From: Pardosa pseudoannulata
Lineage: Eukaryota; Arthropoda; Arachnida; Araneae; Lycosidae
DNA length: 64,000 nucleotides
Assembly: GCA_032207245.1 (NCBI GenBank)
Contig: CM063507.1
Span: 92,453,592 to 92,517,591 of the forward strand
Direction of reading: 5' to 3'
Shown here: positions 1-10,837 of the stretch, piece by piece
Numbering within the stretch: position 1 is the stretch's first letter
Layout: every line of letters starts with the position of its first letter
Position numbers and translations under genes: made by a program
Notes under the pieces: model-generated
The model's input: the letters and a program-made list of their open reading frames with translations, nothing else
Told to the model about the DNA's origin: nothing
Databases searched by the model: none

Positions 1-199
1 CCTACATTTGAAGTTGCCCCTATATTCTCGCCAAGTTGTCGACGCCAAGCTAGGCGATGTTGTTTTATTTATGGAAACGTCTATAACGTTTTTTGGAAAC
101 CCAATCGTGATTCTGATTGGTTTATAGTTTAGCGTTATTTTTTAATGTTCAACGGTATATGTAATTTCAGAAGTCAGTTAATTTTACGTTGTATGTCAG

Positions 200-706
200 A
201 TGGTAAGGTTAATTTTGCTTCTGGTCCTGAAAATGACTTTGGTAAGTAAAATAAAACTTAAGTTTCTGTACGATTTGAATAACAATGAAAAAAAAGCATA
301 TTTTCATTGTAATTATATTGGCCGATTTAATTTGGCCGATGTTTTATTGAAATTTCATTATGTTTCGGCCACCATTCCTGTTTGCACGGTGTTACAGGAT
401 TGGCGCCAAACAAAAATCGCCAATTTCGCCAAAGGGCACCCACAAATATATTTTTACCAAGAAATCATACGAGCCGTTAATCCTTCAACGGACATTAATG
501 ACGCTGAAAATGAAGATGAGGACTTTAAGGTTTCTACGACTATATGTCATAGCGAAGGTGTTCAAGCACTGACAACTGCCCTAAAATATTTGGGGCAAAG
601 AAACGATGCTACACCGATGGATCTGTTGCTCAAAAATTGGCGTGATACGGCTGCCCATGATAAAAATTCTGAACTTTTGCAACGAAAGGTAAGAATGCAA
701 ATTTAA
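200..706 (+). pseudogene. Possible transposase remnant (pogo/Tigger-like C-terminus)
   Basis: An open frame of 168 codons with an uncertain start. Residues 110-165 contain an acidic stretch (NDAENEDEDF) followed by SHSEGVQALTTALKYL-like sequence, then LLLKNWRDTAAHDK. This order (acidic linker, S-E-x-L/V-x-A-L-x-x-x-L-K-Y-x, then a basic R-x-A segment) resembles the C-terminal tails of pogo/Tigger-type DDE transposases. No catalytic domain is seen, and the first 60 codons look non-coding. The assignment rests on general pattern only. Confidence 0.3.
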
Positions 707-1085
707 CATATTAATGTGTATTAAATTTCAAAAATACAATATTTCCTTGAGATTTGTGTTATTCTTGAAAATGCGCCTTTCGATATTTAAGTATAGTTAA
801 AAAAAATTTCATTTTACTTTTTAAAATTTCCTACTAGAGTTGATTTCCTTTTTAAATTTTTTTAGCTATGAAAGATAAGTTCATATATGTTTATTTTTAT
901 CATTTAAAGAACATTCTGCTGTTTTTTACTTTAAAAGTTAGTTACATTCGCAAACATTGAAGGTTTTTATACAAGGTTTCTATTAACCGAGATTTCTGAT
1001 ATCCGAGGTACTAGCGATCCCAGTTAGCTCGTATAATCGAGGTTCTACTGTATATACGTATACACACACATATACATATGTATAT

Positions 1086-1528
1086 TGTTGCGAAATTCTC
1101 GCGTAAAGTTCGTTGATTGAATAGACTTTGGCTGACAAAAAACAATAACAATTTATTAACACCCCAAATGAATCACAATTACAACGGATGGCGATAAAGC
1201 TTGGCAGCCTTTTGGTGAACCTTTTGAGAGCAACACGGAGAGCATTAACACAGATCCTACTTTCACCAGATCTGAGCGTGATGAAGCGTTTTATGAGAAC
1301 TCACGGCCGCTTTACATAGCTTTCGGGTTTCTGGAAATTTCCACAAGCTTCTAGTAAAATCCAGAAAAAGGGAGGGGGTCAGCAACAAAGGTAACCAAGT
1401 CGCCAAATTCGCCCCTATATCTCCAAATTTGGCGCCAAAAATGAGTCTACCAAAACTTTGCCAAGGAGCCAATATCTCGCCAATTTGGCGAGATACCATA
1501 CAAATTACATGTTCACAGCATTCTTAAC

Positions 1529-1529
<1 letters not shown>
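1086..1529. mobile_element. Solo LTR lodged in TA-rich sequence
   Basis: Begins TGTTGCGAAATTCTCGCG and ends TTCTTAACA (TGTT...AACA inverted ends). The right flank is a long (TA)n run and the left flank ends TATGTATAT. A TTTATT lies 66 bases from the left end, so read on the minus strand it has a polyadenylation signal near the 3' end, as LTRs do. No internal retrotransposon genes flank it. Confidence 0.6.
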
Positions 1530-1573
<44 letters not shown>

Positions 1574-1618
1574 ACATTATAATATTATATATATACACAC
1601 ATTATATATATATATATA
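1530..1618. repeat. (TA)n microsatellite
   Basis: Long TA runs with small interruptions, followed by GGGGGGG at 1621. Directly abuts the right end of the solo LTR. Confidence 0.9.
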
Positions 1619-1860
1619 TGGGGGGGTGTAACATATCAAAATTATTACATCTGAAATATCTGTACAAAAATTCTCCTTTTACCTCTTCTCATTCATTAAT
1701 GTCTAATTTCCCAGCCATAAAATTCCATCAGATTTAAAGGAATGTTCGCCACCTTACATTCTTTTTACCCATCTCCCAAAACTAACTCTAGAATAACTTT
1801 CTAGTTCGGGAGATTCGTAAAGTCCGCTCATATAGGGAGCAGCAGAGTCTTGGATACCGG

Positions 1861-2090
1861 AGAAAAAAAACCCAGCTAAAAATTAACGAGATTCCCATGG
1901 ATTTTGGAATGGACAGTTACTTGTATGTACAGCAGGGCGAAATTAGCTAAATTACGTAATAATATAAATAAATGCCGACATGAGAAAAAAACCCAGCTAA
2001 AAATTAACGAGATTCCCATGGATTTTGGAATGGACAGTTACTTGTATGTACAGCAGGGCGAAATTAGCTAAATTACGTAATAATATAAAT
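1861..2090. repeat. Tandem duplication, period 121 bp
   Basis: The segment running from the A-run and CCCAGCTAAAAATTAACGAG to AATTACGTAATAATATAAAT occurs twice in direct orientation, with starts at 1871 and 1992. The copies are almost identical. No open frame is shared. Confidence 0.9.
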
Positions 2091-2740
2091 AATATAATTA
2101 ATTACATAAAATTATTTTAAATTTTATGTAATTTTAATAAAATTAATAATATTAAATATTATATAATTTTTTACTATATTTTATTTTTTAAATAGTGATA
2201 TATATGGGAGAGGCTTGGTCCAATCTTGGAACATCCTCCTTTTCTCGAAACTAAATCTTGGCTACGGCCCTGTGTACCGTAGCTTAAGGAAGCAAATACC
2301 TACGCTACGTCGCTGTCCAAACAGATAGATTTGGGCAGTTAACAACCAAACAATCCTTTGGTGCACCCTGTCCCGAGAGATGAGTGACGCAACGGCCGTC
2401 TCGGTCCGCTAGTCCACGAGATTTTTGGACGGGAGGAAACAGGGCTGGTCGTTGACCCTCTTCAGAAGTACGGGCAGAAACAGGTGGGTGATATGTTTGG
2501 AAGAGAGAGGAAAAACGATGGAAATGACGAGACGCTGTCCAACGAATGGATGGGTGTTATCTCACTAGTATAGGTTATCACTAGAACTCCATATTCTAAG
2601 GGCTCCAGAATCACATTGGAAATCTTATGTATGACCGCCGGCTGCACTTTCACAATTGACCAATTTTCATTAAGGCAACATAGCAAGTAGGTCCGAATTA
2701 ATATGCATAGTTTAATCATTTATATGGCTTAAAACAGTTG

Positions 2741-2876
2741 GAATATTCTTTCTCGCCTCCGGATTGGACACAAGCGTTTTACCCATCATCATCTTTTACT
2801 CGGAGAATCAGCTCCAGTTTGAGGTCACTGTGATGCAGTCATCTTAGTAAAGCATGTCCTCATCGATTGCTGCAGA
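2741..2876 (+). mobile_element. LINE fragment (RNase H to zinc-knuckle region)
   Basis: Translates to LSRLRIGHKRFTHHHLLLGE, then SAPV, a stop, and GHCDAVILVKHVLIDCC, the segment downstream of RNase H in this LINE group. It stops abruptly where the next, separate LINE copy begins with the same region (LTNAHLLFGEAP). It is decayed by at least one stop. Confidence 0.6.
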
Positions 2877-3476
2877 CTCACAAATGCACATCTCTTGTTT
2901 GGTGAGGCACCTCTACAGTGTGCGTATTGTAAGACTACTTATACAGTCGCACATATCTTAACTTCTTGTACATATTTTAAATCTCTGTACATAAAATTCT
3001 TTGGAAATTCATCACCTAATCTTAATTCAATCATTGGGAAAATGCCGCATCCAGGCTTATTTCCTTTTCTTCGCTGTACTGGCTTGTATTTTGAAATCTG
3101 ATTTGTTTTTGTTTTCTAATTTTTCATGTTTAATTTTGTAATATTTGATTCTTAATCCTTTTTTTAATTTTCAATCTTGTTGTATTGTACCTTTTTCAAT
3201 TTCTCATTTTCTGTTTTACATTTTTAAATATTAATTTTTAGTCAAACTTTGCTGATTACCGTGTTGTTTATTTTGTCTTTTTAATTTTTCAACTTTTGTA
3301 TTTGTTTTTTTTTTAATGTTTTTCTTTAGTTTTGGGCCTCTCTCTCTTTTACGTTTTCATCAAAATTAATTTTTTCAAAATTGTGTTGTTCTATTGGGTT
3401 TTTTTCGTCTTGTTTGGCGCAGTTTGTCCCTTGAGGAATTAGCGCCACTAAATTTCAAACAACCAACCAACCAACC
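2877..3476 (+). mobile_element. 5'-truncated LINE, hairpin type a
   Basis: Codes [20 protein letters not shown], then HILTSC (a C-x2-C...H...C zinc knuckle), ending at the stop at 3099-3101. A T-rich 3' UTR follows. The 3' end has stem TGGCGC (3415-3420) and GCGCCA (3442-3447) with inner TCC/GGA, then AACCAACCAACCAACC. A second LINE begins at the very next base. Confidence 0.8.
3415..3447 (+). other. LINE 3' hairpin, type a
   Basis: Outer stem TGGCGC/GCGCCA, inner stem TCC (3427-3429)/GGA (3435-3437), loop CTTGA. Conserved in position just before the CCAA tail in all nine copies in this window. Confidence 0.75.
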
Positions 3477-3834
3477 TCATAGATTGTCCCCGTTTTACAA
3501 ACCATCGTATTCATTATTTTAATTCATCATCAATTAATACTAAAGATATTTTAAATAATTCGCCTCATCCTAAGCTATTTCTGTTTTTAAAAGACATTGG
3601 TTTTTACCCTCACATCTGAATTTTATGCCTCATTACTGTTTTCTTTTCTTTATGTTTTATGCGTCTTTTCTACACTGGTTTTTGTATTCTTGACATATTT
3701 GCTTTTATCTTCTGTTATCTCTTTATAGATGTTTTGACTTGTTCTTTGTAGTTTTAGGTTTTAACTATTTGTTTGGCACAATATGTCCCATGAGCACTCA
3801 GTGCCATAAAACTCCATTCAACCAACCAACTAAC
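3477..3834 (+). mobile_element. 5'-truncated LINE, hairpin type c
   Basis: Starts directly after the CCAA tail of the preceding LINE. It codes DILNNSPHPKLFLFLKDIGF and ends YPHI, nearly the same as the tail of the copy at 44790. The 3' hairpin is TGGCAC (3774-3779)/GTGCCA (3801-3806), a compensatory change against type a. The CCAA tail runs into the hAT element at 3835. Confidence 0.75.
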
Positions 3835-5066
3835 CAGTGGCGTGCGGTAGGTTTTCATGCAGGGTGTGCAGAGAACACGGATTTTCCAATAAATCTTTAA
3901 TTATTGAGACATCTGAGTTCTCCATTCTGAAACGGGTTATTTATTATGAATATAAATATAAAGATTACAATAAATAAAATATTTACCTACGAGTAGTCGA
4001 GTTATAACTATAAAAACAGCTAAACTTAATGAGAATTCTACTAGCACTGAAGCAAAAATCATGTCTTTTGTTGTATGGTGTCATATCGGAGTCGAAAAAG
4101 CAACGCTTCGGGCTTCCACGAAAAACTTATATGTTCAGCAAACGTAGCACCACATGGCGCCCGCCGCTGCGGTGCCGACAAACCGAACGTCTATTCCACG
4201 TGCAGAGGATTTCGCTGCACGCTGGCACAATAGAGCGAACTGTTTCTTGTTCGGTTAGTGGATTAAGTTATTTATTAATTGCTTTTGACATTTGAAAATC
4301 ATATAGTCTGCGAAAAACATCTTGACAATTTTCAAAAACAAAACCATGGATATGGTATTACATAATATAATTTATATACAGTCTGTAATACACAATGAAT
4401 GATAAAATTCGGACTGTTCTGTTAAAATTCGTTTCTTTAAAACAAAACAACATTGTTTTTCCGCTATTATTTCAATAATATAATATATCACCGAAATTAC
4501 TTTACCACACTAAAATATTTCACTTTATATTGATGAAATACTTCTTTTATATTTCCATGAAAACAAAATCTTACAATATATAAATTTAAACATTAACCGT
4601 CTGCAAAATCGTATGGCCAGTTATTTAGTTAAAAAAACCAAAATTGCTTCAGCACGTAAGTCCCCGCTGTAATACAACGCTTAATAAACCGTACCTTCGG
4701 ATGATTCTGAATGTCAAGTGCAGGAAAAATAGCTGCACTTGCCAATAGCTGCACTTGCACTTGTCAGTGTCATAGTATGCCGTTCTTCTCCAGTAGCCCA
4801 TACATACAAAGCGTGATTTTCAGTTTAGTGCGCAGTGCGTACACATCAGAATTTCCTATGTTCGTTTGCGAGCTACGTGGTGCAGCACCTAGTACCGCAC
4901 TCACTGCGGGAATACAAGCAAGCAAATCAACATAATATTTGAATATATTATAAATAATATTTATTATATACCATATACAGATAGGTAGACATAGGTGCAG
5001 AAAATTATTGTCCCTCATAATTGGGTGTGCAGTGCACACCCTGCACATATGGACAGCACGCCACTG
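3835..5066. mobile_element. Non-autonomous hAT-like element with exact 8-bp TSD
   Basis: Left end CAGTGGCGTGCGGTAGG and right end GGACAGCACGCCACTG are inverted (CAGTGGCGTGC). The 8-bp duplication CAACTAAC lies at 3827-3834 and 5067-5074. Both ends carry a second shared motif, GCAGGGTGTGCA, just inside. No transposase is recognised. It landed in the CCAA tail of the preceding LINE. Confidence 0.88.
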
Positions 5067-5110
5067 CAACTAACCACAACAGTTTGAAACCCCTGTGTTG
5101 TAAAATACAT

Positions 5111-5541
5111 TTAACACTTTGACTGCCAAGCCAAAATTGCAAATGTTCACAACGGGGCCAAACTTTTTTTTGTGTAATTTGTATTTTTTCAACATAAAAC
5201 TATATATAAAAACAATATTTCAAAACAAACAATATTTTAAAACAAACTCTCTCTATTTATATATATTCCCTTTTTTGTTGCATGTTCCAAATATTTAATT
5301 TTTCATAAAACTTAGCTCATAAAATCGTCACATATACCAATTTGCGCAAACCACGTATACCTAACACATCGTAGGGAGCCCAACAATCAAACTCCAATAC
5401 GATTTTCATGTAACTGATAACATCTTTGATAGCCATGGCCTGAAGTGTTAAAACACCATGGCTATCATATCGGATAGCCAGTGTCTCAACGGAAATATCA
5501 CTGGATATCACATATGATAGCCATGGCAGTCAAAGTGTTAA
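5111..5541. mobile_element. piggyBac-type MITE, family 1
   Basis: TTAA at both ends (5111-5114, 5538-5541), with terminal inverted repeat CACTTTGACTGCCA. This matches the TTAA target and the TTAACCYTTTG-CTGCCA style of piggyBac ends. It contains internal palindromes, including an 11-bp inverted pair GATAGCCATGG (5428-5438)/CCATGGCTATC (5456-5466). A near-identical copy in opposite orientation sits at 52660. Confidence 0.85.
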
Positions 5542-5668
5542 TGGACTCGTGAATATTTGTACATTTTAGATACAAATAAACGTGAGAGAGTAGGAATTGA
5601 AAAGTTAAAAAAAAATGGTTTTATTTAAAGTTTAATTATAATAATGAAAGCTATCATAACAATAATTA

Positions 5669-5849
5669 ATTCGCGCCGAACGATGGCCGAATGGTTAGTG
5701 TGCTGACCTTCGGACCCGGAGTTCGTGGGTTCGAATCCCACTGGGGCATGGATGTTCGTAGCCGTTCGGAATCGGCTTTAAGCAGTAGGTCCCAGTCTCA
5801 TTAGCCCTCGTGTTGCAAAAGGTAGACCGTAGCGCTCCAAACTTAAAAC
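5669..5849 (+). mobile_element. tRNA-derived SINE, copy 1
   Basis: The RNA polymerase III A-box-like TGGCCGAATGGTTAG and B box GGTTCGAATCC are intact. A family-specific body follows (GGCTTTAAGCAGTAGGTCCC, GTGTTGCAAAA, GTAGACCGTAG). The duplication CAATAATTA flanks it (5660-5668, 5850-5858). Confidence 0.85.
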
Positions 5850-6451
5850 CAATAATTATTTTACAATTTATTTAAAACAGTAAAATTAAAAATTGAAAAA
5901 GCTATTGTTCTCCAAACAGATGAACTTTCACGTGGATCACTCCACGGTATCAATTTGCCTGAATTCATATTGGCATATGGCAAAAAGAAAATGTTTAACA
6001 AAAGCCTATCTAAAATTGATAATGTAGTCAAAATAAAATTTAAAAATGATAATTTAGCAGGAGTATTGTGGATCGTGACCTACATTTATCAATGAACGGT
6101 TGTCCACCACCATCTCTGTTAATAATAATGCCAGAAGTTAAAGCAAGGACAAATTTTCAATTCTAGTTCTGTGCTCATTTTTAATGCTTTCACCAAAGAA
6201 AAAACAACAGAACTGTAATTCTTTTTTTCACAAGGGCCACAAAATTGCACATATAGCCGGTTGGAAGCCCCTGCTCTAGACACAGACTGTATTCTGCACA
6301 CACATTTGTATGCATACGTATAAAACTCAAATACCGACCACTGACTGACCGATAATTGTAACTTTATAAGCGTTGAAAAAATTTTAGTAAATGCATTCTT
6401 TTAAAATATATTTCAAAATTTACTCTTTCTTCCAACCACACTATTTTAATG

Positions 6452-6885
6452 TCTTCGAATTGGTCATACTAGACTTACTCATAAACATTTACTATTGGCT
6501 GAGCCAGCTCCACATTGTTCTTTCTGTCACACTCATCTGACCGTTCATCATATTTTAACTTCATGTACCGCTTTTACACGATTTTACAATATATATTTTA
6601 AAACTTTTCATCCCAGTATAAACGAGCTTTTGGGCGAGACACCGCACCCAAAACTTTTCAAGTTTTTAATTCGCATTGACATTTTTAACCTTGTTTAGTT
6701 TTAAAAATTATTTTAATGCGACCCTTTACATCGTTTTTTGCCTGTATTTTTTTAAGTATATGATATTCTCCTCTACTTTTAAATTATATAATTTTGTGTT
6801 TTAGAATTTCACTCTTTCGTTTGGCGCAGCATATCCTTGCTTGGATCTTGCGCCAATAAATCTCATCCAACCAACCAACCAACCA
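6452..6885 (+). mobile_element. 5'-truncated LINE, hairpin type b, 14-bp TSD
   Basis: The duplication ACACTATTTTAATG at 6438-6451 and 6886-6899 brackets it exactly. It codes LRIGHTRLTHKHLLLAEPAP, then HCSFCHTHLTVHHILTSC, and stops at 6698. The hairpin is TTGGCGCA (6821-6828)/TGCGCCAA (6849-6856) with inner ATCC/GGAT, then a CCAA tail. Confidence 0.92.
6821..6856 (+). other. LINE 3' hairpin, type b
   Basis: Perfect 8-bp outer stem TTGGCGCA/TGCGCCAA and 4-bp inner stem ATCC (6833-6836)/GGAT (6843-6846). This is the most stable version of the shared LINE 3' hairpin. Confidence 0.8.
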
Positions 6886-7658
6886 ACACTATTTTAATGC
6901 GTGCTGAAAGCATGTACTATTGTAGAGCAAATGAGAGAAAAAAGGTAAGGCGTCGTAAAGATAACTTCTTTCGCTTGCGTGCTTACATTATCTCCAAGAA
7001 CTTTAACCCTCTAAGCGGTTCGAACGTACAATTCCGCCAAACCGATGATGTCTTCAAAGCGGTCGTCACGTACAATTTTCGACTTCCGAAAACGCTCCGA
7101 AAATGGATGTGGTGAACATTTCTGCTTTCCCCCATGGAATTTTGCGGTAGGAGGGTCAGGTCGATTGTTTAGGAACTGCACCCCTCTTTGACTAACATTT
7201 ATTGAGAGATGCACCTCTACCCTCTGAGACACGAAGACGCTGATAGCTTTTCATGGCTCTGTAAATCTCTATTTCGAAGTATTTCATTTGCAGTAACAGA
7301 TGTATCTCTAATTCCACCACTTAAATATCTTGGATGACTTTAGTAAAATATATAAATAAGTCTCTCAAAGAAAATTTGATTTGTGCTTTCGAATCTATTA
7401 TTTTTTATGGGATGATCTTCGACACTTGACGAGCTTTATGGGTTTTAAAAATTAACAATCTATAATATCTATTTATATATCTATTTATACCCGGAAGTAA
7501 AGGGAGTATAATGAGGGTGGGTTTCCCTTATTCCATTCTAATCGACTAAGGGTGAAGTAAAAAATCATAGAACGCTTTGGCCACTGACACAGAAAACCGT
7601 TAGCGTATTTTTTGGAGACTTATTTTTCTCGATGTGTTTGTTCCACTCGGAGGGTTAA

Positions 7659-7820
7659 GCCGAACAATGGCCGATAGGTTAGGGTGCTGGCCTTCGGTAC
7701 CGGAGTTCGTGAGTTCGAATCCCACAGTGGCATGGATGTTGAATCGGCTTTAAACTGTAGGTCCCAGTCTCACTAGCCCTCGTGTTGCAAAAAGTAGACC
7801 GTAGCACTCCAAACCAAACC
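7659..7820 (+). mobile_element. tRNA-derived SINE, copy 2
   Basis: GCCGAACAATGGCCGATAGG, then GAGTTCGAATCCCAC (B box), and the body ending GTAGCACTCCAAACCAAACC. Shorter than copy 1 by a gap around the GTAGCCGTTCGG segment. No clear TSD. Confidence 0.8.
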
Positions 7821-8101
7821 AAGAACTTTAATATATATATAAAAAATATTTTACAGGCTTATGTTCAGATTCAGTTTCTTCATCCCACTTTTAAGTTGTG
7901 ATTGGATTTGTTATTTAAATAATTCATTTCCTAGATTTCAGGTATGGTTTTTAAAAATTCCCTGTAGATTCGTATGTTTCAGGTATATGCTAATACGTAC
8001 ACAATGTTTAAGATAATTTTGTATTTAGTTCTAGATAAAATTTTCTGTTAAACAGATAGCTGAAATGGCGTTGAACATGAGCTCGACATCATTCTTTTAG
8101 A

Positions 8102-8890
8102 TCTCTCCCGTCGGCATTAAAGGTAATGAACTTGTGGACAAGGCTACCAAGTCTGCAAGTTGCTTTCTGAACACTGGTATTCCTTACCCTGATTTGAAAA
8201 ATTATATGAAAGATCTTTTGTATGATAAATGGCAGATCTCCTGGGATAACATTCCTTCAAATAAACTGCGAGAAATTAAAACAAAGATTACTAATTGGCC
8301 TCAACTCCCTTCTAGGAGACATGACGTAATACTCACTCGCTTACGTGTGGGTCATTGCAGACTCACCCATGCCCATCTTTTGTTAGGTGAAGCTCCTGCA
8401 CATTGTGCGTATTGCAAGGCACCTTACACAGTCGCACATATTTTAACCTCTTGTGTTTGTTTAAAATCAATGTATATAAAATTTTTTGGTAATTCATCGC
8501 CGAATCTTAATTTAATCATTGGGGAAAGTCCAAATCCAAACTTGTTCCCCTTTCTTTGCCGTGCTGGTTTTTATACACAAATATGATATTTGAATGTTTT
8601 TCAATTTTCTAATTTTCAATTTCTAATCTTTCAATTTTCATTTTTTTTCACTTTTTTCTTAATTTTTTTAATTATTTTATAACTTAAATTATTTATTCTT
8701 CACTCAATTTCCAATCCTTGTTAATTTGTATATAACTCAATCTTTATTCGTGTTTTTCTGTTGAATGTTATATTTTTGTTACTTTAATACGTTTTAGAAC
8801 CTTTAGTTTAATGACACATCTTGTTTGGCGCAGTTTGTCCCTAGAGGATTTAGCGCCATTAAACTTCAATCAACCAACCAACCAACCAAC
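8102..8890 (+). mobile_element. 5'-truncated LINE, hairpin type a, 12-bp TSD
   Basis: The exact duplication CATTCTTTTAGA (8090-8101, 8891-8902) defines the borders. The open frame is intact to its stop, so the insertion is young. Hairpin TGGCGC (8826-8831)/GCGCCA (8853-8858), inner TCC/GGA, then AACCAACCAACCAACC. Confidence 0.93.
8110..8586 (+). pseudogene. C-terminal part of LINE ORF2: RNase H end and zinc knuckle
   Basis: The frame reads PVGIKGNELVDKATKSAS, the last RNase H motif (usually [15 protein letters not shown]), then WPQLPSRRHDVILTRLRVGH and HAHLLLGEAPAHCAYC, with HILTSC closing the zinc knuckle, and FLCRAGFYTQI at the end. It lacks endonuclease, reverse transcriptase and most of RNase H because the copy is 5'-truncated. 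Non-LTR polymerase with RNase H (I-like group) is the likely source clade; that placement is inference. It cannot be functional alone. Confidence 0.8.
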
Positions 8891-8902
8891 CATTCTTTTA
8901 GA

Positions 8903-9260
8903 GCAAAGGGTGATTTGTAATTTCCGTGCTGTGACGCCACTTCGCCAAGACTTAGCCAATAACAATTAAAACAGCAGCAGGTGTTGATCACTCGGTGACT
9001 CCTGTAAGAAGGTTTCCTTCCCGAACAGCGCGAGATCATTCGTGTGTTAACGTTCGAAAGCGCCTTCCCCGGTTTGCGTAGAGTGCGCGTTTTCCGTTCG
9101 GCGATGGAGCGGTGGTTCGGCAGATATAATCTTTTTTTCCTCCTATCGTTCTATAAATAGTTCTCGGCGCAGTTAGTTTCGTATCTCCATTCTACAAATG
9201 AACGAGCCTCGAATAATAGACCACGCGCGCCCCGTTTACGCGTAAAATGCCGCTAATCCC
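8903..9260. other. GC- and CpG-rich island, unassigned
   Basis: Stands out from its AT-rich surroundings, with clusters such as CGAACAGCGCGAGATC, GTTCGGCGATGGAGCGG and CCACGCGCGCCCCG. No repeat match inside the window and no supported coding frame. It could be a promoter or first exon of a gene leading left or right, or a fragment of an unrecognised element. Confidence 0.35.
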
Positions 9261-9398
9261 CCTTCGTAAGTGGATATTTGTTTGTACACTTTTTGTGTTC
9301 TTTATAAACCAGAGATTTCGAGCGTGCAAGGGTTCGAGAACCGTACTGAAAACTTTATGAAAAATTATGAGCCGCACTTTCGTAATTTGCCTTTTTTT

Positions 9399-9455
9399 AT
9401 ATCTATCTATATCTATCTATCTGTATCTGTCTATCTATCTATATCTATCTATCTA
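9399..9455. repeat. (TCTA)n microsatellite
   Basis: Imperfect TCTA/TCTG repeats ending a few bases from the mariner left end. Confidence 0.85.
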
Positions 9456-9515
9456 ATAAATATTAGATTGGGGAAAAAGAAATCCATTATTTTTGAATGA
9501 AATTAATGGCTTTAT

Positions 9516-10664
9516 TTAACATGTTTCGGATTGTCCGATTTGGGTTAAATATGCACCGTTTTGTTGAATAATTTGTTTCCATTTTAAAGGTAGCTTCATA
9601 ATGCCTCTCTCATAGAAGGCTTGGTCCTTATTGGCAAAAAACTCTAGTAATCGATTTTCACAATCTTCTATTGATCCCAATTTCTTATCCCTCAGTAAGT
9701 TTTGCAATGCCAGAAAAAGGTGGTAATCGCTTGGCGCCAAGTCCGGACTATATGGTGGATGAATTAAAACTTACCAACCAAGCTCCCTGAGCTTCTGTGT
9801 TTATTGCCACGTGTTGTTTGGCGCAGTTTGTTTGTCCCAAGAGGATTTAGCGCCATTAAACTTCAATCAACCAACCAACCAACCAACCCCGAGTTTCTGG
9901 CGAGTCACTACAGACGTGTGTGACCTGGCGTTATCTTGATGGAACACAACACCTCTTCTGTTGGCCAATTCTGGTCGTTTTTGGTCAATCGCTAGCTTCC
10001 AACGGTCTAGTTGTTGACAGTAGTGTCTGAATTTAGTGTTTGGTCATACGGAAGCAACTCATAATAAATGATTTTCTTCCAGTCCCACCAAATACACAGT
10101 AGAACCTTCCTGGCCGTTAGTAGTGGTTTGGCCACCGTTTGAGCTGCTTCATCGTGCTTTGACCACTAACATTTCGCACAATATTGTCGTATTTGACCCA
10201 TTTCTCATCCCCAGTCACATTCCGTTTAAGAAATGGGTCGATTTCATTCGTTTGGCGAAGGCTTTGCAGACGGAAATTCAATCCATCATGTTTTTTGGTG
10301 TTGATTGGTGTGGCACACAAATATCGAGCTTCTTTTTAAATCCAACTTTGCGCAAATGGTTTAAAACTGTTTTACAGTCGATCTTTAGCTCGTGGACCAT
10401 GCTACGACTACTAACATGCCGGTGAACTTTGATTATTTCTGTGATTTTATCGACATTTTCGACGACGAGCCTGCCTGTGCTAGGTGCATCTTTAACATCA
10501 AAAATGCCTGAACGGAATCGACGAAAACAAAATTGCACGTAATTATCTGTTACGGTATCGGCACCATAAACACTATTCACAATTTCAGCCATCTGCCTTG
10601 CATTTTCGCTTTTAGCAGAGAAAAACTGTAAAATGTACCGAATTTTCTCTTTGTTGATTTCCAC
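9516..10664 (-). pseudogene. mariner transposase, frameshifted and interrupted
   Basis: Starts MEINKEKIRYILQFF at 10664. The helix-turn-helix region continues as YVQFCFRRFRSG and HLRKVGFKKKLDI. Next come RNEIDPFLKRNVTGDEKWVK (first catalytic Asp in TGDEKW), HQDNAR near 9950 (second Asp), and APSDYHLFLALQNLL at the C-terminal end, with the third Asp of the mariner DD34D triad at the DYHLF position. It finishes KQIIQQNGAYL. At least two frame breaks occur around 10280 and 10120, and the LINE insertion separates VTRQKL from RELGW. It is inactive. Confidence 0.92.
9798..9888 (+). mobile_element. Minimal LINE insertion: 3' hairpin plus tail, in mariner
   Basis: About 90 bases holding only the last stretch of the LINE 3' UTR. 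The hairpin is TGGCGC (9819-9824)/GCGCCA (9850-9855) with TCCC...GGA inside, then the CCAA tail. Flanks CTGAGCTTCTG (9787-9797) and CCGAGTTTCTG (9889-9899) are a target duplication with two mismatches. They restore the mariner reading ...QKLRELGW when one copy is removed. Confidence 0.85.
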
Positions 10665-10837
10665 TGTAACTCACAACTGAATAAACCAAACAAAAAACAG
10701 TAAAAATAATTTTTTAGTGTGAAATGTCATCTTGTCTACGAGCAGAAATTTGAAATTCTTTGATCGATACTTTACGAAATATAGATCACTACACCCATCT
10801 CCCGAAAAAATAATGGATTTCTGTTTCTTAAACCTAA

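Larger units (their letters stand above)
9463..10837 (-). mobile_element. mariner element, defective
   Basis: TA at 9461-9462 and 10838-10839. The terminal inverted repeat is TTAGATTGGGGAAAAAG at the left and TTAGGTTTAAGAAACAG at the right, both followed by AAATCCATTATTTTT. The transposase is on the minus strand. A LINE scrap is inserted at 9798-9888. Without it the length is about 1.27 kb, the normal size for mariner. Confidence 0.92.

Noticed and set aside
1263..1499. 78-codon minus-strand frame
   Set aside because: Falls inside the solo LTR and shows no recognisable protein features.
4029..4935. Open frames of 74-99 codons
   Set aside because: They lie within the hAT-like element and show no motif or family pattern.
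5669..5760. Functional tRNA gene
   Set aside because: The A and B boxes are present, but the same head recurs at ten sites with a common non-tRNA body and TSDs, so it is a SINE.
8903..9260. rRNA or snRNA gene
   Set aside because: No recognisable conserved rRNA or snRNA motifs in the CpG-rich patch.
9463..10837. Domesticated SETMAR-like host gene
   Set aside because: TIRs and TA duplications are present, the frame is broken, and there is no SET domain nearby.
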